The notes: generated by a model not told the origin, from the sequence alone. DNA of 64,000 bases from Lumbricus rubellus (GCA_945859605.1 OX243814.1:37367630-37431629); one strand, 5' to 3'; shown: positions 51,241 to 62,525, counted from the first letter of the stretch. A program made the numbers and translations.

Positions 51241-54200
51241 ACAATAGTAGTAGTAGCAGTAGCAGTAGCAGTAGCAGTAGTAGCCTAGTAGTACTAGTTC
51301 TTGTCTGTATAACATAATTATGAGCTTTTATGCGCTATTAAACTTAGTTTGTACGGTCTTGCTACATGCTAAACAAATTTCAATCGTCAATCGTAGGTGC
51401 AGTACCGTCGCAAATTAAATAATAGCACTATCAACGATGACTGGATATAAAGAATAGCACGATACGAATATTTTTTTTATTAGCCTATGTTTTCTACCTT
51501 TTACCTCAGCATCTACAACAAAGCCTACCACCAAGACCACCACGAAGACTACAACAAAGACCACAACTAAGCCTACCACCAAGACATCAACGTCTACTAA
51601 GCCTACTACGAGGATGTCGACCATTTCTACGTCTACAACGTCTGGTAAAAGTTTGTCACCGTTCATCAGACAAAAAATAATATGAACCAAAGCTATGATA
51701 ACGTCGTCGGCGTCGCGCCGGTCATATTTGGTCGACGACGGCTTAGCCTCGACCAGCAAAAATCGGTGTCGGCGGCGCGGCTTCTTGGGCAAAGAAGACA
51801 TTGGAGTACAGTGTACAGTGTACACTGTACAGATTGTGCAATTTGCAAATGAGTAACCAGTAGGCATTCAGTTGTCCTAGGCGACCAATTCCAGCAAGTG
51901 GGTAAAATCGATGAATACCGGTATAATTTATCTACAAAGCTTCATTGAGGGCTAAGCGATTTTTTTACCTATCAACTCAATACCCGGATGTTGATCATTT
52001 GATTGATGCAGCAGACGTCAAACATTTGGAACTTAAGTCATGTACTGCGAGGCATGGTTCCATCTATTGTTCGAAAACCGCATGCTCTTTGCTCCAAACC
52101 CACCCCAAGAGTTTGAACAGCCATAATAGATTACATGTACTTTGATTATTTTTCATCTCTCGAGTACAGTCTTCTGGATTGTTCACAGTGTTAGCTCTGA
52201 CGATGATCAGTTCTCTGCCCGAAGGCAGGTTCATTTGCTTTTATACCCCTGGAGATGACATGAGTAAGGTGATTTCCCGTTGTCTTCATCACAGACAACT
52301 TTGTCTTTCCGGTATGCGGACGTTTCGTCATGGACTGTTCGTCATACATTGTTCGTCAAGTGGATGATTCGTCACGGAACTGTTCGTCAACCCCTCAGAT
52401 TCAGATATTCTTCTTAACTAGATGAGCTTAAAGTAGAGTAGAACTGTTAGGTAAGACTTTTAAGTAGGCCTATGACTTTTAACACGAAGCATCTTCAGTT
52501 GTCATGTGATAACTTTGTAGTTCATTCTGACTGGTGTGCGTGATCATTTATAAGGGAAGGGATTTTCATTAACGACAAAACTTATGCACTAAGAACATGA
52601 TTATAATAGTTGCTTTTGTAAGATGCATGTTTCCAGTATTAAAAAGTCCATCATTTTTACAATAATCATTCAAATTTCAATCTGCTACGAAATTTAAAAT
52701 GGCGTTAGACTAAGCAAGGCATATCCCAAGATAGCCTAACTAACGAACAGTCCCGTGACGAATCGTCCAGTGAAATAAGCATAAAATTTTATTTATATAA
52801 CTATACATGTATACAGGGTGGTCCAAAATAAACTGCACAATGATAAATTGATAGTACTTTATTCAGACCAATTCAAATATAACCGTGAAAAATCACAAAA
52901 ACACAGCAATTATTTTTACTGTAACATTACATGGATGTATTTCGTTACATAAAATGTTCAATGTGTCCTCCTTGCTGCTCGACCACGCATTGAAGCCAAC
53001 GACGCCATTGATCAATTGCGCGGTCAATGAAACGCAATCGCTGTTCAACTGCTGTCCAACTTTGCGCCTGTACTGGTTAAGTCCGAGATCTTTCTTTACA
53101 ATACGTTTAACAGTTGAACGTGAAATTCCGGTTTCACGTGCGATCTCCCGTGGGCTCTTATGGCTTAGCGGTTTGTCTTCCTGGCTACAGATAAGGTCGC
53201 TTACCAACTTGATATTTGCATCTGTTCGAGCTGATTTCGGACGTCCGCAACCCGGCTTCCTAGCTGTGGTACCTTCGGTATCAATTTTTTTAACGAGGAT
53301 AGTACGACGTTTCCATGTCTTATTTGGAAATTCTTTCATCATACGCAAGAAAAATGGCATTAAACATTGAATTGTTATACATTATATCAAGAAAACTGTC
53401 ACTGTGCAGTTTATTTTGGACCACCCTGTATATTCTGTAGTACATGTATATGCCCTATTGCCTTGCAAAAGCTAAATAAATGCTAAGTTCATCGCAATCA
53501 TAGGCCTATTCAGATTTGCAAGATTAGTAGCCTAGAAGCAGCTTATTGAGCCAATTTAATTTTTAAAATAAATTGAAATTATGTTTACTCTTATATTGCA
53601 TCTGCAACACATTAGTACAAAAAGCGTGTTAGCAAAAGTAGGAAAAGAAAATGAACATTATTGTTATGTAATACTATAGGCGTATGTGCTTTTTAGAGTC
53701 TAGATTCGCTTTAGTTCAAATATCTTGTGATATCACCGTCTAGAGGCGTGGAAGACTATTTTATTTTGATCTTGCGCTTGGTCTTCTGTTTTTAGTAACT
53801 ACAAGCGATACAACCGAAGATATCTGTGAACCGTCTGGTAATTTCTCATTACACTATACCCTTGTAAACTGCAGACATCACGCCATCTATCTCATTACAC
53901 TATACCATTGTAAACTGCAGACATCACGCCATCTATCTCATTACACTATACCATTGTAAACTGCAGACATCACGCCATCTATTCGTTTATTCATAGCGCT
54001 GTAATAATTATATTAATTGTAGGGCATACCCGGGAGCAGATTGCGACTCGGACCACAACTTGTTGATAGCAAAATTGAGGATCAAAATTGCAAAAAAGAG
54101 GAATGTGGTACAGACAAAAAGGCTGAACATCGAGGAGCTATACGGACAAAAGGCAGAGGAGTACAGAGTGGAAGTCAAAAACAGATTTGAAGAGTTGGGT

Positions 54201-56815
54201 AACTGGGAAGAAGAAAGAAAACCGGATGAATTGTGGGAAGAAACAAAAACAGTATTACTTGACGTCGCAGGAGCAGTCATTGGGTACAGGAAGAAACAGA
54301 AATGCAAGCCTTGGATAACCGATGAAACGTACAAACTGATCGGGGAAAAAAGGGAAGCAAAGAAGAAAGACAAAGAGAGATACATGACTTTGAAAAGGGA
54401 GGTACAGAGGAAAGTAAGAGAGGATAAACAAAAGCAAGTAGAAGACATGTGCGAGGACTTGAGAGGAATCAAACAAAATAGGGGATATCAGGAAGGTTTA
54501 TCAAGTAGTAAAGACACTGACAGGGAAGTTTAGACCACAGTTGATCTGCGTAAAATCAAAAACAGATGAAGAGATTACAAAGAGAGAAGAAGTAGCGGAA
54601 AGATGGAAGGAGTATTGTGAGGAATTGTATGTGGGCAAAGACACATGTAAAATTGGGGGAGAACATGCAAGGGAACCTGCACCGTTGAGATCAGAGATAG
54701 AACGCGCGATAAAAGAAACAGCGGGAAGGAAAAGTGCTGGGCCAGATGAGGTACCAGCGGAGTTGTTCAAGTTTGCGGGAGATACTGCAACAGACAGAAT
54801 GCATAGGATTTGTGTGGAAGTGTGGGAGACAGGAGAATGGCCGATGGATTGGACACAGTCAATATTTATACCAATACCAAAAAGCGGGGATTTGAAACAA
54901 TGTAAGAACTACAGGACCATTGCACTAGTCTCGCACGCGAGTAAAATCATGTTAAAGATCATACTGGAAAGAATAAGAAGACGTACTGAATCGGAGTTAG
55001 CGGATGCACAGGCGGGGTTTAGGCGTGGCAAAGGGACAAGAGATCAGGTGACGAATCTTAGAATTATACTGAGAAAAAAACAAATGAATGGGTACTGAAG
55101 ACGGCTGGTGTAGAAAGAAGACTACTTGAATCTATCAAAGGAAGAAAGATGTCGTACTTCGGGCACATCATGAGGAAGCATGGAGATTGTTTAGAGAAGG
55201 AGATTATGCAAGGAACGGTTCCGGGAGCAAGATCAAGAGGAAGACCTAGGAAGAGGTGGTGGGACAACATGTGTGAATGGACGGGATTATCAACAGAGGC
55301 ATTACTGAGAGCAACTGGCGACAGGAGAGAATGGAGAAGAATTGTCCAAAGTGCAACCAACCCTCGTATCGAGGAAGGTTGAAGGCAAGGCAAGGCAAGG
55401 CTACTTACTTAGTACTCACGGCTCTCTACGCGATTAACGAGACGCAGCAACGCATCGCCCAAAAGAAAGTGTCAACTTTGGAACTTAGGTTACATTGTCC
55501 ATATAAGATCGCGTCGCCGCGATAGGTCTTAGCAGACTAGCAGCGAGCTCAACCACGTCGAAACATCCTCAACGAAAGCACAGAGCTCTGAGACACGCCA
55601 CGATATAGAGAGCATGGTTGGAGCGGTACCAAGTCTCCAGAACCTTGATATAATAACTGCTTAACATTCACAAGACGTTATGCCGCAATATTAATTAATC
55701 CTATAGGCCTATAGTCGGCAAACTTATATTATCCGGGACCCTATTTTTAACCATCACGACGCCTAACCTGAACCTAACCGTCCCCCACGACGCCTAAACC
55801 CGAACCCAACCGACACGTCGGTCCTATATACTGTAATTATGCCATATAATCCATAACTATGTGATTAACCACTGACATGATTAGGCCCACATGCATGTTC
55901 TAGAATTCTTAGCCTATTGATTTCAGCAATATAATTGTGGATATCGCGCGGGTTTGTCTCGTTTCTCATATTACATAATCATTGTTGATGTTAAATATCA
56001 TGTAGATGATGTTCCGTTGATTGTGGTCTCAACGTTTCTGGCGCTCTGTATCCTGGGATATATCGTACTGGCAGCACTTTTTATGATTCAGCGATACAGA
56101 CAAAGAAGATCAGAAACTGGTACAGTTTTATAAAATTAGAGCCATTCAAGCCATTCTTTGCGGCGCATAAAAAGTTAAGGTACATCCTACGTTAAGATTC
56201 TGTATGCATTTCACAAAGATCTTATTGGTCATATTATACAGTCAGGCCTATACATTATAGTTCACTAACAGAGCTCCAACAATGGACTATGCATGAATAT
56301 ATCAGCTTGGCTGGGCTCTAATTGTTTGCAGGAGAGGTCTGTGGTGATTAATCTGGTTGCCTGGGTATACTAGTATTGCTTATTTATTAATAATACTACA
56401 TGTGTGTTGTTGATGCATTCGAAATCATATCAGATTGCCTGCTTCTGTCAAAAGACGCTATTTACATTAAAGATTTCATGCTAGAATTAGAATTGCGTTT
56501 CAAAATAATATATCTAAAGCTGCGCAATTTGAACGACAAGTTTGCAATAGTCAGTTGCGATGATTTATGCGGAGTCTGTTGACTGCTTTTGTAGATGCTA
56601 ATGCTGCTGAGGGCCCGAGAACCGCGAATGATTATACTACAACGCGAACTCCATCTGAAATTCTGTATGAAGACATTCCAGGGCAGAACCGTCAATCGGG
56701 AAATTCCTTAGGCCTACATACGAAAGAAGGCGACGCAGATCATTATCAACACTTGAAACTCGATAGTAGACTTAGTCCACGAAGCATTTACGAGAATCTA
56801 CCTAAGCAAAAATGA
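47152..56815 (+). CDS. Receptor B: signal peptide, CUB, Thr-rich stalk, TM, YxxL/I tail
   Basis: Exons: 47152-47230, 48358-48542, 50819-50981, 51510-51644, 56-bp-spaced small exon 53796-53837, 56006-56119, 56595-56815; about 312 aa. All junctions are GT-AG and phases chain (1, 0, 1, 1, 1, 1). Residues 1-26 are a signal peptide. Residues 27-142 are one CUB domain with DCG start, SPNYPANY, CTYEI, QWDWV, KYCGSTIPP and GFSLQYSV. Residues 143-187 are a Thr/Lys/Pro stalk. TM is about 205-228 (LIVVSTFLALCILGYIVLAA-like), then a tail with ILYEDI, HYQHL and SIYENL. CUB domains bind proteins or glycans extracellularly; the tail suggests SH2-mediated signalling. Family name unknown to me; function inferred. 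Confidence 0.76.
47560..47740 (-). mobile_element. tRNA-derived SINE (copy in unit B)
   Basis: Orthologous within the array to 17,500-17,712; same B box GGTTCGATTCC variant and GCTTCGGCGTGAAG body. Intron 1 of receptor B. Confidence 0.7.
48358..48542 (+). other. CUB domain exon, first half
   Basis: Acceptor GTTTGTAG, donor CAG|GTGAGA, phase 1 in and 0 out. Encodes the first Cys pair and TSPNYPANYTNGLNC. A bordering frame that reads on past 48,542 is intron translation. Confidence 0.85.
48890..49450 (-). pseudogene. LINE 3' fragment with RT C-terminus
   Basis: On the minus strand it reads CPISVVLSRRALRS, KLLVPCVETSTCQRRAF, a stop, then VAGPSVWNSPPFKMR, the C-terminal region of a CR1/Jockey-type RT. 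A 3' UTR with GGCGCTATTATATAAATTC and an ATGA tail follows. In intron 2 of receptor B. Confidence 0.7.
50047..50085. repeat. ACAG tetranucleotide microsatellite
   Basis: (ACAG)n of about 38 bp in intron 2 of receptor B. Confidence 0.9.
50819..50981 (+). other. CUB domain exon, second half
   Basis: Acceptor AAATGCAG, donor ATG|GTAAGT, phase 0 in and 1 out. Encodes HDGSYVTPKYCGSTIPP and the terminal beta strands (WVGFRSDGS, FSLQYSV). Confidence 0.85.
51100..51290. repeat. GTA trinucleotide microsatellite
   Basis: (GTA)n with GCA interruptions in intron 3 of receptor B. The apparent poly-Val frame is an artefact. Confidence 0.95.
52195..52310 (-). mobile_element. SINE body fragment
   Basis: Matches the SINE at 1400-1500: CTGCCCGAAGGCAGG and CCCCTGGAGATGACATGAG correspond to CTGCTCGAAGGAAGG and CCCCTGGAGATAAGATGAG. 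Head not preserved. Confidence 0.55.
52316..52775. mobile_element. Possible MITE with GACGATTCGTCA termini
   Basis: The left end has CGGACGTTTCGTCATGGACTG and the right end, inverted, TGGACGATTCGTCACGGGAC. A second inner copy of ATGATTCGTCACGGAACTG is at 52,362. Target duplication not found. Confidence 0.5.
52814..53428 (-). mobile_element. Tc1/mariner deletion derivative, 615 bp
   Basis: Perfect 26-bp inverted ends (CAGGGTGGTCCAAAATAAAC...) flanked by TA. On the minus strand a 155-codon frame holds a helix-turn-helix N-terminus (PGCGRPKSARTD, EIARETGISRSTVKR), then jumps out of frame to the transposase C-terminus (frame with IDQWRRWLQCVV). The DDE core is deleted. Intron of receptor B, absent from A. 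Confidence 0.92.
53845..53982. repeat. 46-bp tandem triplication
   Basis: Three near-identical 46-bp units (CTCATTACACTATACC...CACGCCATCTAT) just after receptor B exon 5. Unit A has one copy (about 19,528-19,573). Confidence 0.95.
54036..55413 (+). mobile_element. Non-LTR retrotransposon, internally deleted
   Basis: Absent from unit A (about 19,590). Ends in an (AAGGC)n tail. Frames at 54,060-54,533, 54,541-55,098 and 55,149-55,382 cover the end of the endonuclease, a linker, the RT N-terminal half and the RT C-terminus. Boundaries approximate. Confidence 0.8.
54060..55382 (+). pseudogene. Endonuclease-RT polyprotein remnant
   Basis: DCDSDHNLL marks the endonuclease end. RKSAGPDEVPAELFK, CKNYRTIALVSHASK and DAQAGFRRGKGTRDQ mark RT. 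The catalytic FADD segment is missing, deleted between about 55,080 and 55,098. The tail MSYFGHIMRKHGD and RSRGRPRKRWWDN is typical of this LINE group. Frame breaks at 54,534 and 55,098. Confidence 0.85.
56434..56582 (+). other. Candidate alternative terminal exon of receptor B
   Basis: Acceptor CATATCAG at phase 1. The frame runs DCLLLSKDAIYIKDFM to a TGA at 56,580-56,582, a 49-residue Leu-rich tail ending CGVC. No convincing phase-1 donor is seen, so it would be mutually exclusive with the tyrosine-motif exon. Confidence 0.4.
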
Positions 56816-57004
56816 CAGCGAACATAATAATTATTATGCAGTCGATTGTCTCTGCATTTAGTGCATTGAAAAAATAAATTATCCAGATTTAATCAGAAGG
56901 TCTCCTTCCAGTTTCTGTGAAGGGTGGCGATTCCTACTCGATGGAAGCCACAATTGGAGTCTGGATCCCAAAGGATGGGGGAAACTATCGTCCTTTGGCA
57001 CACT

Positions 57005-57640
57005 TCTCCTATTTTCATGATCTTTGTCTTTGAAGTGTTGATCCTTAACCCGACCAAGCTTGCCTGCTTTTCTACACTGCCCGTGAGTTTTCCTTGTACA
57101 TTCCTTTAATGATGTCTATAATCTTTGCTGGTATTCCGTACAGTTCAAGGATGCTCCATACCGCCGGTATCTGCACACTGTCAAATGCCTTTTGAAAATC
57201 TATGAAGTTGATGAGTATATTTGCATTTCCTGCCTCGCATTTCTCTATGATTTGTCTTAATGCAAATATCTGTTCACAGCAAGATCTGCCCTTCCTAAAA
57301 CCCGCCTGTTGTTGTCTTAACAAGCCATCTACCGACACTTGAATTCTCTTTAAAAATTATGCTGGCTAGAACTTTCCCCGGTATGGATACCAACGTTATT
57401 CCTCTCCAGTTGTTGCAGTCACTAAGGTTTCCCTTCTTTGGGATTGGTAGGCCCTATAATAATCCCGTCTCGCGAATCTCTTGGCACCTCCCCAGTGTTC
57501 CAAATTGTATTGCATAAGTGTGTTGACGCCTTGATCATCTCTTTTCCTCCGTTTTTTTTAGCAGTTCCGGTTGTATATCATCAATTCCTGCAGATTTTCC
57601 ATTTTTTTGTCTTCTCACCGCTCGCGATGCTTAACCTAAT
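57005..57640 (-). pseudogene. Non-LTR reverse transcriptase remnant (unit C flank)
   Basis: Copy of 39,639-40,600 lacking the catalytic FADD and flanking segments (deletion near 57,090). Keeps QQAGFRKGRSC and INFIDFQKAFDSV. Confidence 0.85.
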
Positions 57641-57674
57641 TCTAAACGACACTTAGATCCCTGATACTATAGTT

Positions 57675-58057
57675 ATGCCGGTGTCGCGTGACAGAAAAAT
57701 CCCCCAGGCCGCATTTTGAAACAGATTGTTTTGGCATGTCTATTCCAGAGCAATTCACCCCGGGGACAATAGTCGGAATTTAAGTCTCCTGACTCCTGGG
57801 GGAGAATATTTCCACAACCGCCGAAATAAAGTCTCCCTGTTCAGCGGGAAATGGGCTGCAGTCGCTGGAAATTTATAGATGAGCACATTAAACCGTTAGT
57901 TTATGCTGCTTAATATATAATTTAACAGGGACACAAAAATATTATTTTACATCAGGAAATTTCTTCCACTACAGAGTTTCGGAATTGGGAGACTGTTACG
58001 GGATGAGACTTTGTAAGATTCTATCGGTGGGGAGACTTTTATTGTGACACCGGCGTA
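57675..58057. mobile_element. MITE with TATGCCGGTGTC termini (unit C flank)
   Basis: Orthologous within the array to 40,615-40,998. Confidence 0.6.
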
Positions 58058-58623
58058 GGTTGGCTATTCGAACTGTCTAGCATTAACTTGCATTCTGAGA
58101 CTCCTTTTGCAACATTGTTCAGAGGTAAAGCTCTGGACCGAGCACTAAAGGTCCACAGCAACACATTACAGATGGCGTTGAATGATCTCATGTGTCTTGG
58201 AGCTCAGGGCGCACTTATGATACTCGATCCTATATTGGAGCGCCGAAACTTACATAAAAACTTCGGTCAGCCCCGTGCGCATATACCCGAATCCCAAGCC
58301 GTATAGCACTTCAGAGATATTTTATTTCCGTGAACTGGAAGTCGGATGAACGATGAAAACATGATATATTAATTACTGTTGGCGTATTGCAGTATCATTA
58401 GAAGCTGGATGGGATGAGCATATTAATTAACAGAAGCAGCCACTTTTCCGCAAGCGTTTGGAAAGTATTATCTTTGATCACAAGTGATTTGGTGCTGTAA
58501 GGTCCGAGTAAGTCTACCAACCGAGAGTTTCGTCCGAAGGGCGCTCTATGAATTATTCACGATCTCGATTCCGTTACTAAACTCTTGCGTGCAAAACAGA
58601 AACTTAGCATTTAGCGGTTTATA

Positions 58624-59648
58624 CACCGTGATTCAATAAAAAACTAAGCCAAATTGTTTTTCATATATCTCTAATGCCTGATAACATATCAAGCTAAAAG
58701 TTTTCAAATATTTAGAGAAGTGGACCGAGAATATTATCCTAAAATTTCATGAGATAAAGTTGAACGGATAAAAAGGTATGAATATTTAAACTTCATATGC
58801 CGAAATTGCAGTTTACAAGCAATTTTCTGTCAGATTCAATAAAAATGTTTCCTTATTATCTCTACTGCCGGACGATTAATCATTCTAAAAATTTCCAGAT
58901 ATTTAGAGAATTGAAGTAACAATATGACCCCAACAGCATAGTTTCATTATTTAATTAAAAAACATGCTCAAAATGTCCTCCTTCTGTCCTCCTGCTTGCA
59001 CGCAAACCTGTAGGCGCTGGCGCCATGCATTGGGAAACGGCATCGTCGATTATCCTCGGGCTGGCGCTGTTCTGTTGAAAAAGAAAACAGCCTTCTGGGG
59101 CTATAGATTTCTGATAACAGGTGAAAGATGTTGTGACAGCAGAGCGTTGCGATAATATACTCAGTTAATTTCACTCCAGAATCCCTGAAGACCAAAATTG
59201 GGAACTATCAAGCATCGAAACCGCAACGAACACCATAACAGATATGCTGAAAACTGACATTTCTGGAGATGAAGTTTAAATAAGCTTATTCATATCTTTC
59301 TATCCGTTCAACTTTACGACATGATATTTTGGAATCCTATTCTTGGTTCAATTCTCTAAATATCTGGGAAATGTTAGCATGATTAATTATCAGGCGTTAG
59401 AGATATAAAAAAAACAGTTTAGCTTACTTTTTATTGAATCTCACAGAAAATTGCTTGTAAACTGCAATTTCGGCATATGAAGTTCAAATATTCATATCTT
59501 TTTATCCGTTCAACTTTATCTCATGAAATTTTGGAATCATATACTTGGTCCACTTCTCTAAATATTTGGAAAATGTTAGCCTGATATGTTGTCAGGCATT
59601 AGAGATATTAGAAAAACAATTTGGCTTAGTTTTTTTTTAATCACGGTG
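58624..59648. mobile_element. Long-TIR Tc1/mariner-like element
   Basis: TA-flanked, beginning CACCGTGATTCAATAAAAAA and ending with its inverse. The inverted repeats extend about 320 bp on the left and nearly 390 bp on the right. Each is built of two related sub-units of about 170 bp (ATATTTAGAGAA and TCTCTAATGCCTGA recur). The loop keeps a transposase C-terminal remnant (minus strand WRQRLQVCV). Unit B lacks it at about 41,562. Confidence 0.85.
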
Positions 59649-60359
59649 TAAAAAAATTGTACATGGGTTGCGAAGGGAACAATGAATCTGCTTCTCGTCC
59701 GGAATGGATGAATATTGAATAGGCCTAAGTTAAAAATGTTTATGCCTACTCATAAGGCTATGGCAGACCCTCACGAGTCGCTTTCTTGAATTTGGCTTTG
59801 TCCTTGATATTGGTACAAATTCGTTCCTGCCACATCTGATCAAATCTAACGAAATCTTATCTCATCTGAACTGATCAACTTCAATGATTAGAGACCAAGA
59901 CTTAATCCACTTAACAATAATTATCGATGATCGCTGAAGCAAGTAGGTGTGTCGTAGCCATGTTCGCGATCTTTTCGATAACCGCGGTCGTAATCCAGTG
60001 AGTCAGGAGTGAAAAAGTAATCTGTTCGACTAGCATTGAAAACCTATTGCAGACTAAAATAGGCGTACATCTAATTTCGTTGCACTTTAAGTTCAAGTTG
60101 TTCTATGACTATCGAGGTTTGTCAACGGATCATTGGCAGAATACAATCGATTGATTGACAGTTCTCTTACGTCATCTTAGAAAACAGGAAGTGGCAGCTG
60201 GGTAAATACCTACTCTGCTGTTGTGGTCTTTTCATAGAGCATACACCAGCATAGCGTTTGAAGGTTGGCTACTTTAATTTGCAACACCTTAGTTGAAGAT
60301 GCGCTTTATATGAAACAGACAGGAGACTGATAATAATTATTGCAGGCCTGTAATAATAA

Positions 60360-60379
60360 TAATAATTAATAATAATAAC

Positions 60380-60438
<59 letters not shown>

Positions 60439-60470
60439 TAATAATAATAATAATAATAATAACGACAATT
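60360..60470. repeat. AAT trinucleotide microsatellite
   Basis: (AAT)n with AAC interruptions; a (TA)n tract follows at 60,823-60,855. Confidence 0.95.
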
Positions 60471-60533
60471 TATATGGCGCCATAACGCGATCATACCGAT
60501 ACAAGGGCGCCTCACAAACAGATATCTGCGGGA

Positions 60534-60730
60534 CAGGGTTTTTTTTAACGTGCAGTTGTACACAAAATGTGCAGTTCTAAATGGATTTGTGCTGTTCTAT
60601 AGAGGCACTTCTGCACAGTTAAAACTAGCAAAAAGGTCGTTGTCCTCCGATTGGAAGTAATTTACCATGGAGGATGGGAAAGGAAAGAAGGAGGTTGTGC
60701 AGTTCCAAAATTTCCTTAAAAACAGCCCTG
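60534..60730. mobile_element. hAT-type MITE (family member 3)
   Basis: 197 bp, same family as 4,321 and 7,719. Exact 8-bp target duplication CTGCGGGA (60526-60533, 60731-60738). Confidence 0.93.
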
Positions 60731-60819
60731 CTGCGGGATAAGCCTTAGCAAACAGATAAGTTTTAAGATTTGATTTAAAAGAGTTTACTGAGGCGGCCAA
60801 TGTTCTTCAGCTTCTTCTC

Positions 60820-60857
<38 letters not shown>

Positions 60858-61330
60858 GATCTTATAGGCCTAAGCAATGTAAGCATCTGAATGCCTTTGT
60901 ACGAGAAGAACAACGCTTCTGATGTAGTAATTGCAAATTATCTCGATCGACATGTAGCCTAGCCTAAATGCTAAAACGCTTGAATCTTTATCTGTCGATC
61001 TGATATTAGATTATCAGCAGGGATCAGATCGTAATCTGATCGTAATCTGATGAGCTCGAGAACGTTGAAGAAACACATAAGACGCGATTGTAATTGTTTG
61101 CGTGTAGGTTATTTTGGCTCCAACGCCAGATTCACCAAGTATGTCAGAGCATAATAGACTATTATTGTAAATTTCTCGTTTGAGATCAGCCTATAACGCA
61201 TTCAACTGCTGTTGGTGCATTATTTGTCCGGCAGTGAAAGAAATGCATTGCGCTGAGGTGCCTCTAGCACAGCTAGGTTTCAAATGTACAGATCAAATGT
61301 CAGAAACATATATTATAGCCTATATATATA

Positions 61331-61958
61331 CACTGTGCCCCATAAAAAAAACACCAAAAAACTTTGTCATGAAACGCATGTAAGTCTAATGTTAAATAAG
61401 AAAAAGTAATGTTTCATTTAAGATGATGTTCAAAGTGATGTCTCTTCACTTGAACGCAGGCTCTCAACCTTGGCCGCCACTGTTCAATAGCTTTGTCAAT
61501 CACACTCTGCTTCAACTGTGCCCACACAACGATGAGGCGCTCCTTCAACTCGTTCATGTCCCGTATTGCTGTCTGGTAGACGCGTTCCTGTATTAGACCC
61601 CAATTATATTCCTGTAATATTCACCGTGGACCTTCACCCCAGGTTCAACGAAGAACAATTCCGTGCACCCGAGCTTCGAGATGGCGACGGAGACCATCAG
61701 TGAGCGGCTGAAAGTCGGGCGGGTCCGCAGTAGGCGATTGGCGTCAACGTTGCGCTTCAGTGTTGTCGTGGATACGTAGAGACGATCGTTCTGAGCGTTG
61801 ATTTGAGGTGCTACTGTAAACAGCTTCTCGTCACTAAACCAGATGAAGGGGACTATATGCTCTGGAAACTTCCTAAGAAGTTGCAAGCATCGTTCCAAGC
61901 GTGAATCTGTGTTGCATGTTGATAAAGTTTTTGGTGTGTTTTTTTATGGGGCACAGTG
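61331..61958 (-). mobile_element. Tc1/mariner deletion derivative, 628 bp
   Basis: Inverted ends CACTGTGCCCCATAAAAAAA flanked by TA. On the minus strand a transposase fragment carries the first DDE Asp (IWFSDEKLFTVAP, NAQNDRLYV, 61,593-61,898), then jumps to the C-terminus (frame ending VKRHHFEHHLK near 61,420). The second and third catalytic residues are deleted. Units A and B lack it. Confidence 0.92.
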
Positions 61959-62305
61959 TATATTATAGCCAATAGGCCTACATATAATTATATACTTGCG
62001 GGATGTACTTTATTAGTTCCTTTTTCCTCAACGGGCAACATACCGGATCTGTGCATTCGTATTGCGTTGCATCGATGGTTTAGCTCCCTCCAACCTGCCG
62101 AAAATATATATAATAGGGCTAGTAGATGTAAAATTAATTCTTTGGGAATTTTTTCATTGAAGAAACAATTAGCTAATAAATGAGTTTAAATGGTGCTAAA
62201 GGATTTTCTGGGATTTTTTCATTGAAGAAAAAAGCCAGTTAAAATAGGGTTTAAACCAGTTAAATTCTTAGTCTTTTTAATTTTCTGGATGTCTTTTATT
62301 ATTTC

Positions 62306-62496
62306 CTGAGGGGGGTGCTCGGTAGTACAGTGGTTAGCACGCTGGACTGTCGACCAAGAGGTCGAGGGTTCAATTCCCCGCCGGGGCAGAAATTTGTTAC
62401 GAGATTTCTGTTCCACAAGCCGACTCAGCTATGATGAGTACACGGTCAGTGGATGATGAGACGGCGAGGGAGAGGATTGGTCACCGCCCTTTGGAA
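62306..62496 (+). mobile_element. tRNA-derived SINE with intact 15-bp target duplication
   Basis: Flanked by GTCTTTTATTATTTC (62291-62305, 62497-62511). Head GGTAGTACAGTGGTTAGCACG (A box) and GGTTCAATTCC (B box). The body ends GACGGCGAGGGAGAGGATTGG. That body resembles the DNA next to the SINEs at 17,880 and 47,940. Confidence 0.92.
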
Positions 62497-62525
62497 GTCT
62501 TTTATTATTTCGATCAGCAAGGAAA

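Larger units (their letters stand above)
41716..56970 (+). repeat. Tandem array unit B
   Basis: Aligns with A and C. Holds the CUB-containing receptor gene. Private insertions: LINE 41798-43351, MITE 44333-44703, retroposon 44729-45206, Tc1-like 52814-53428, LINE 54036-55413. Confidence 0.85.
56920..59760. repeat. Unit C left flank
   Basis: Near-identical to 39,690-41,640 (about three differences in a 300-bp stretch near 57,660-57,900), with a deletion inside the RT remnant and an extra TIR element. The start, GATGGAAGCCACAATTGGAG, is shared with the end of unit A. Confidence 0.85.
59760..62100 (+). repeat. Tandem array unit C (truncated)
   Basis: Matches the 5' part of B (43,359-46,520, minus private insertions). 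Homology stops at AACCTGCCG (about 62,098), before receptor exon 1, so no receptor gene is present in this unit inside the window. Carries an (AAT)n tract, a MITE, a (TA)n tract and a Tc1-like element. Confidence 0.8.

Noticed and set aside
54008..54770. Minus-strand Ser/Leu/Phe-rich frames
   Set aside because: Shadows of the Lys/Glu-rich LINE frames on the plus strand.
62317..62395. Functional tRNA gene
   Set aside because: A and B boxes are present, but it is flanked by a 15-bp target duplication and carries a SINE body.
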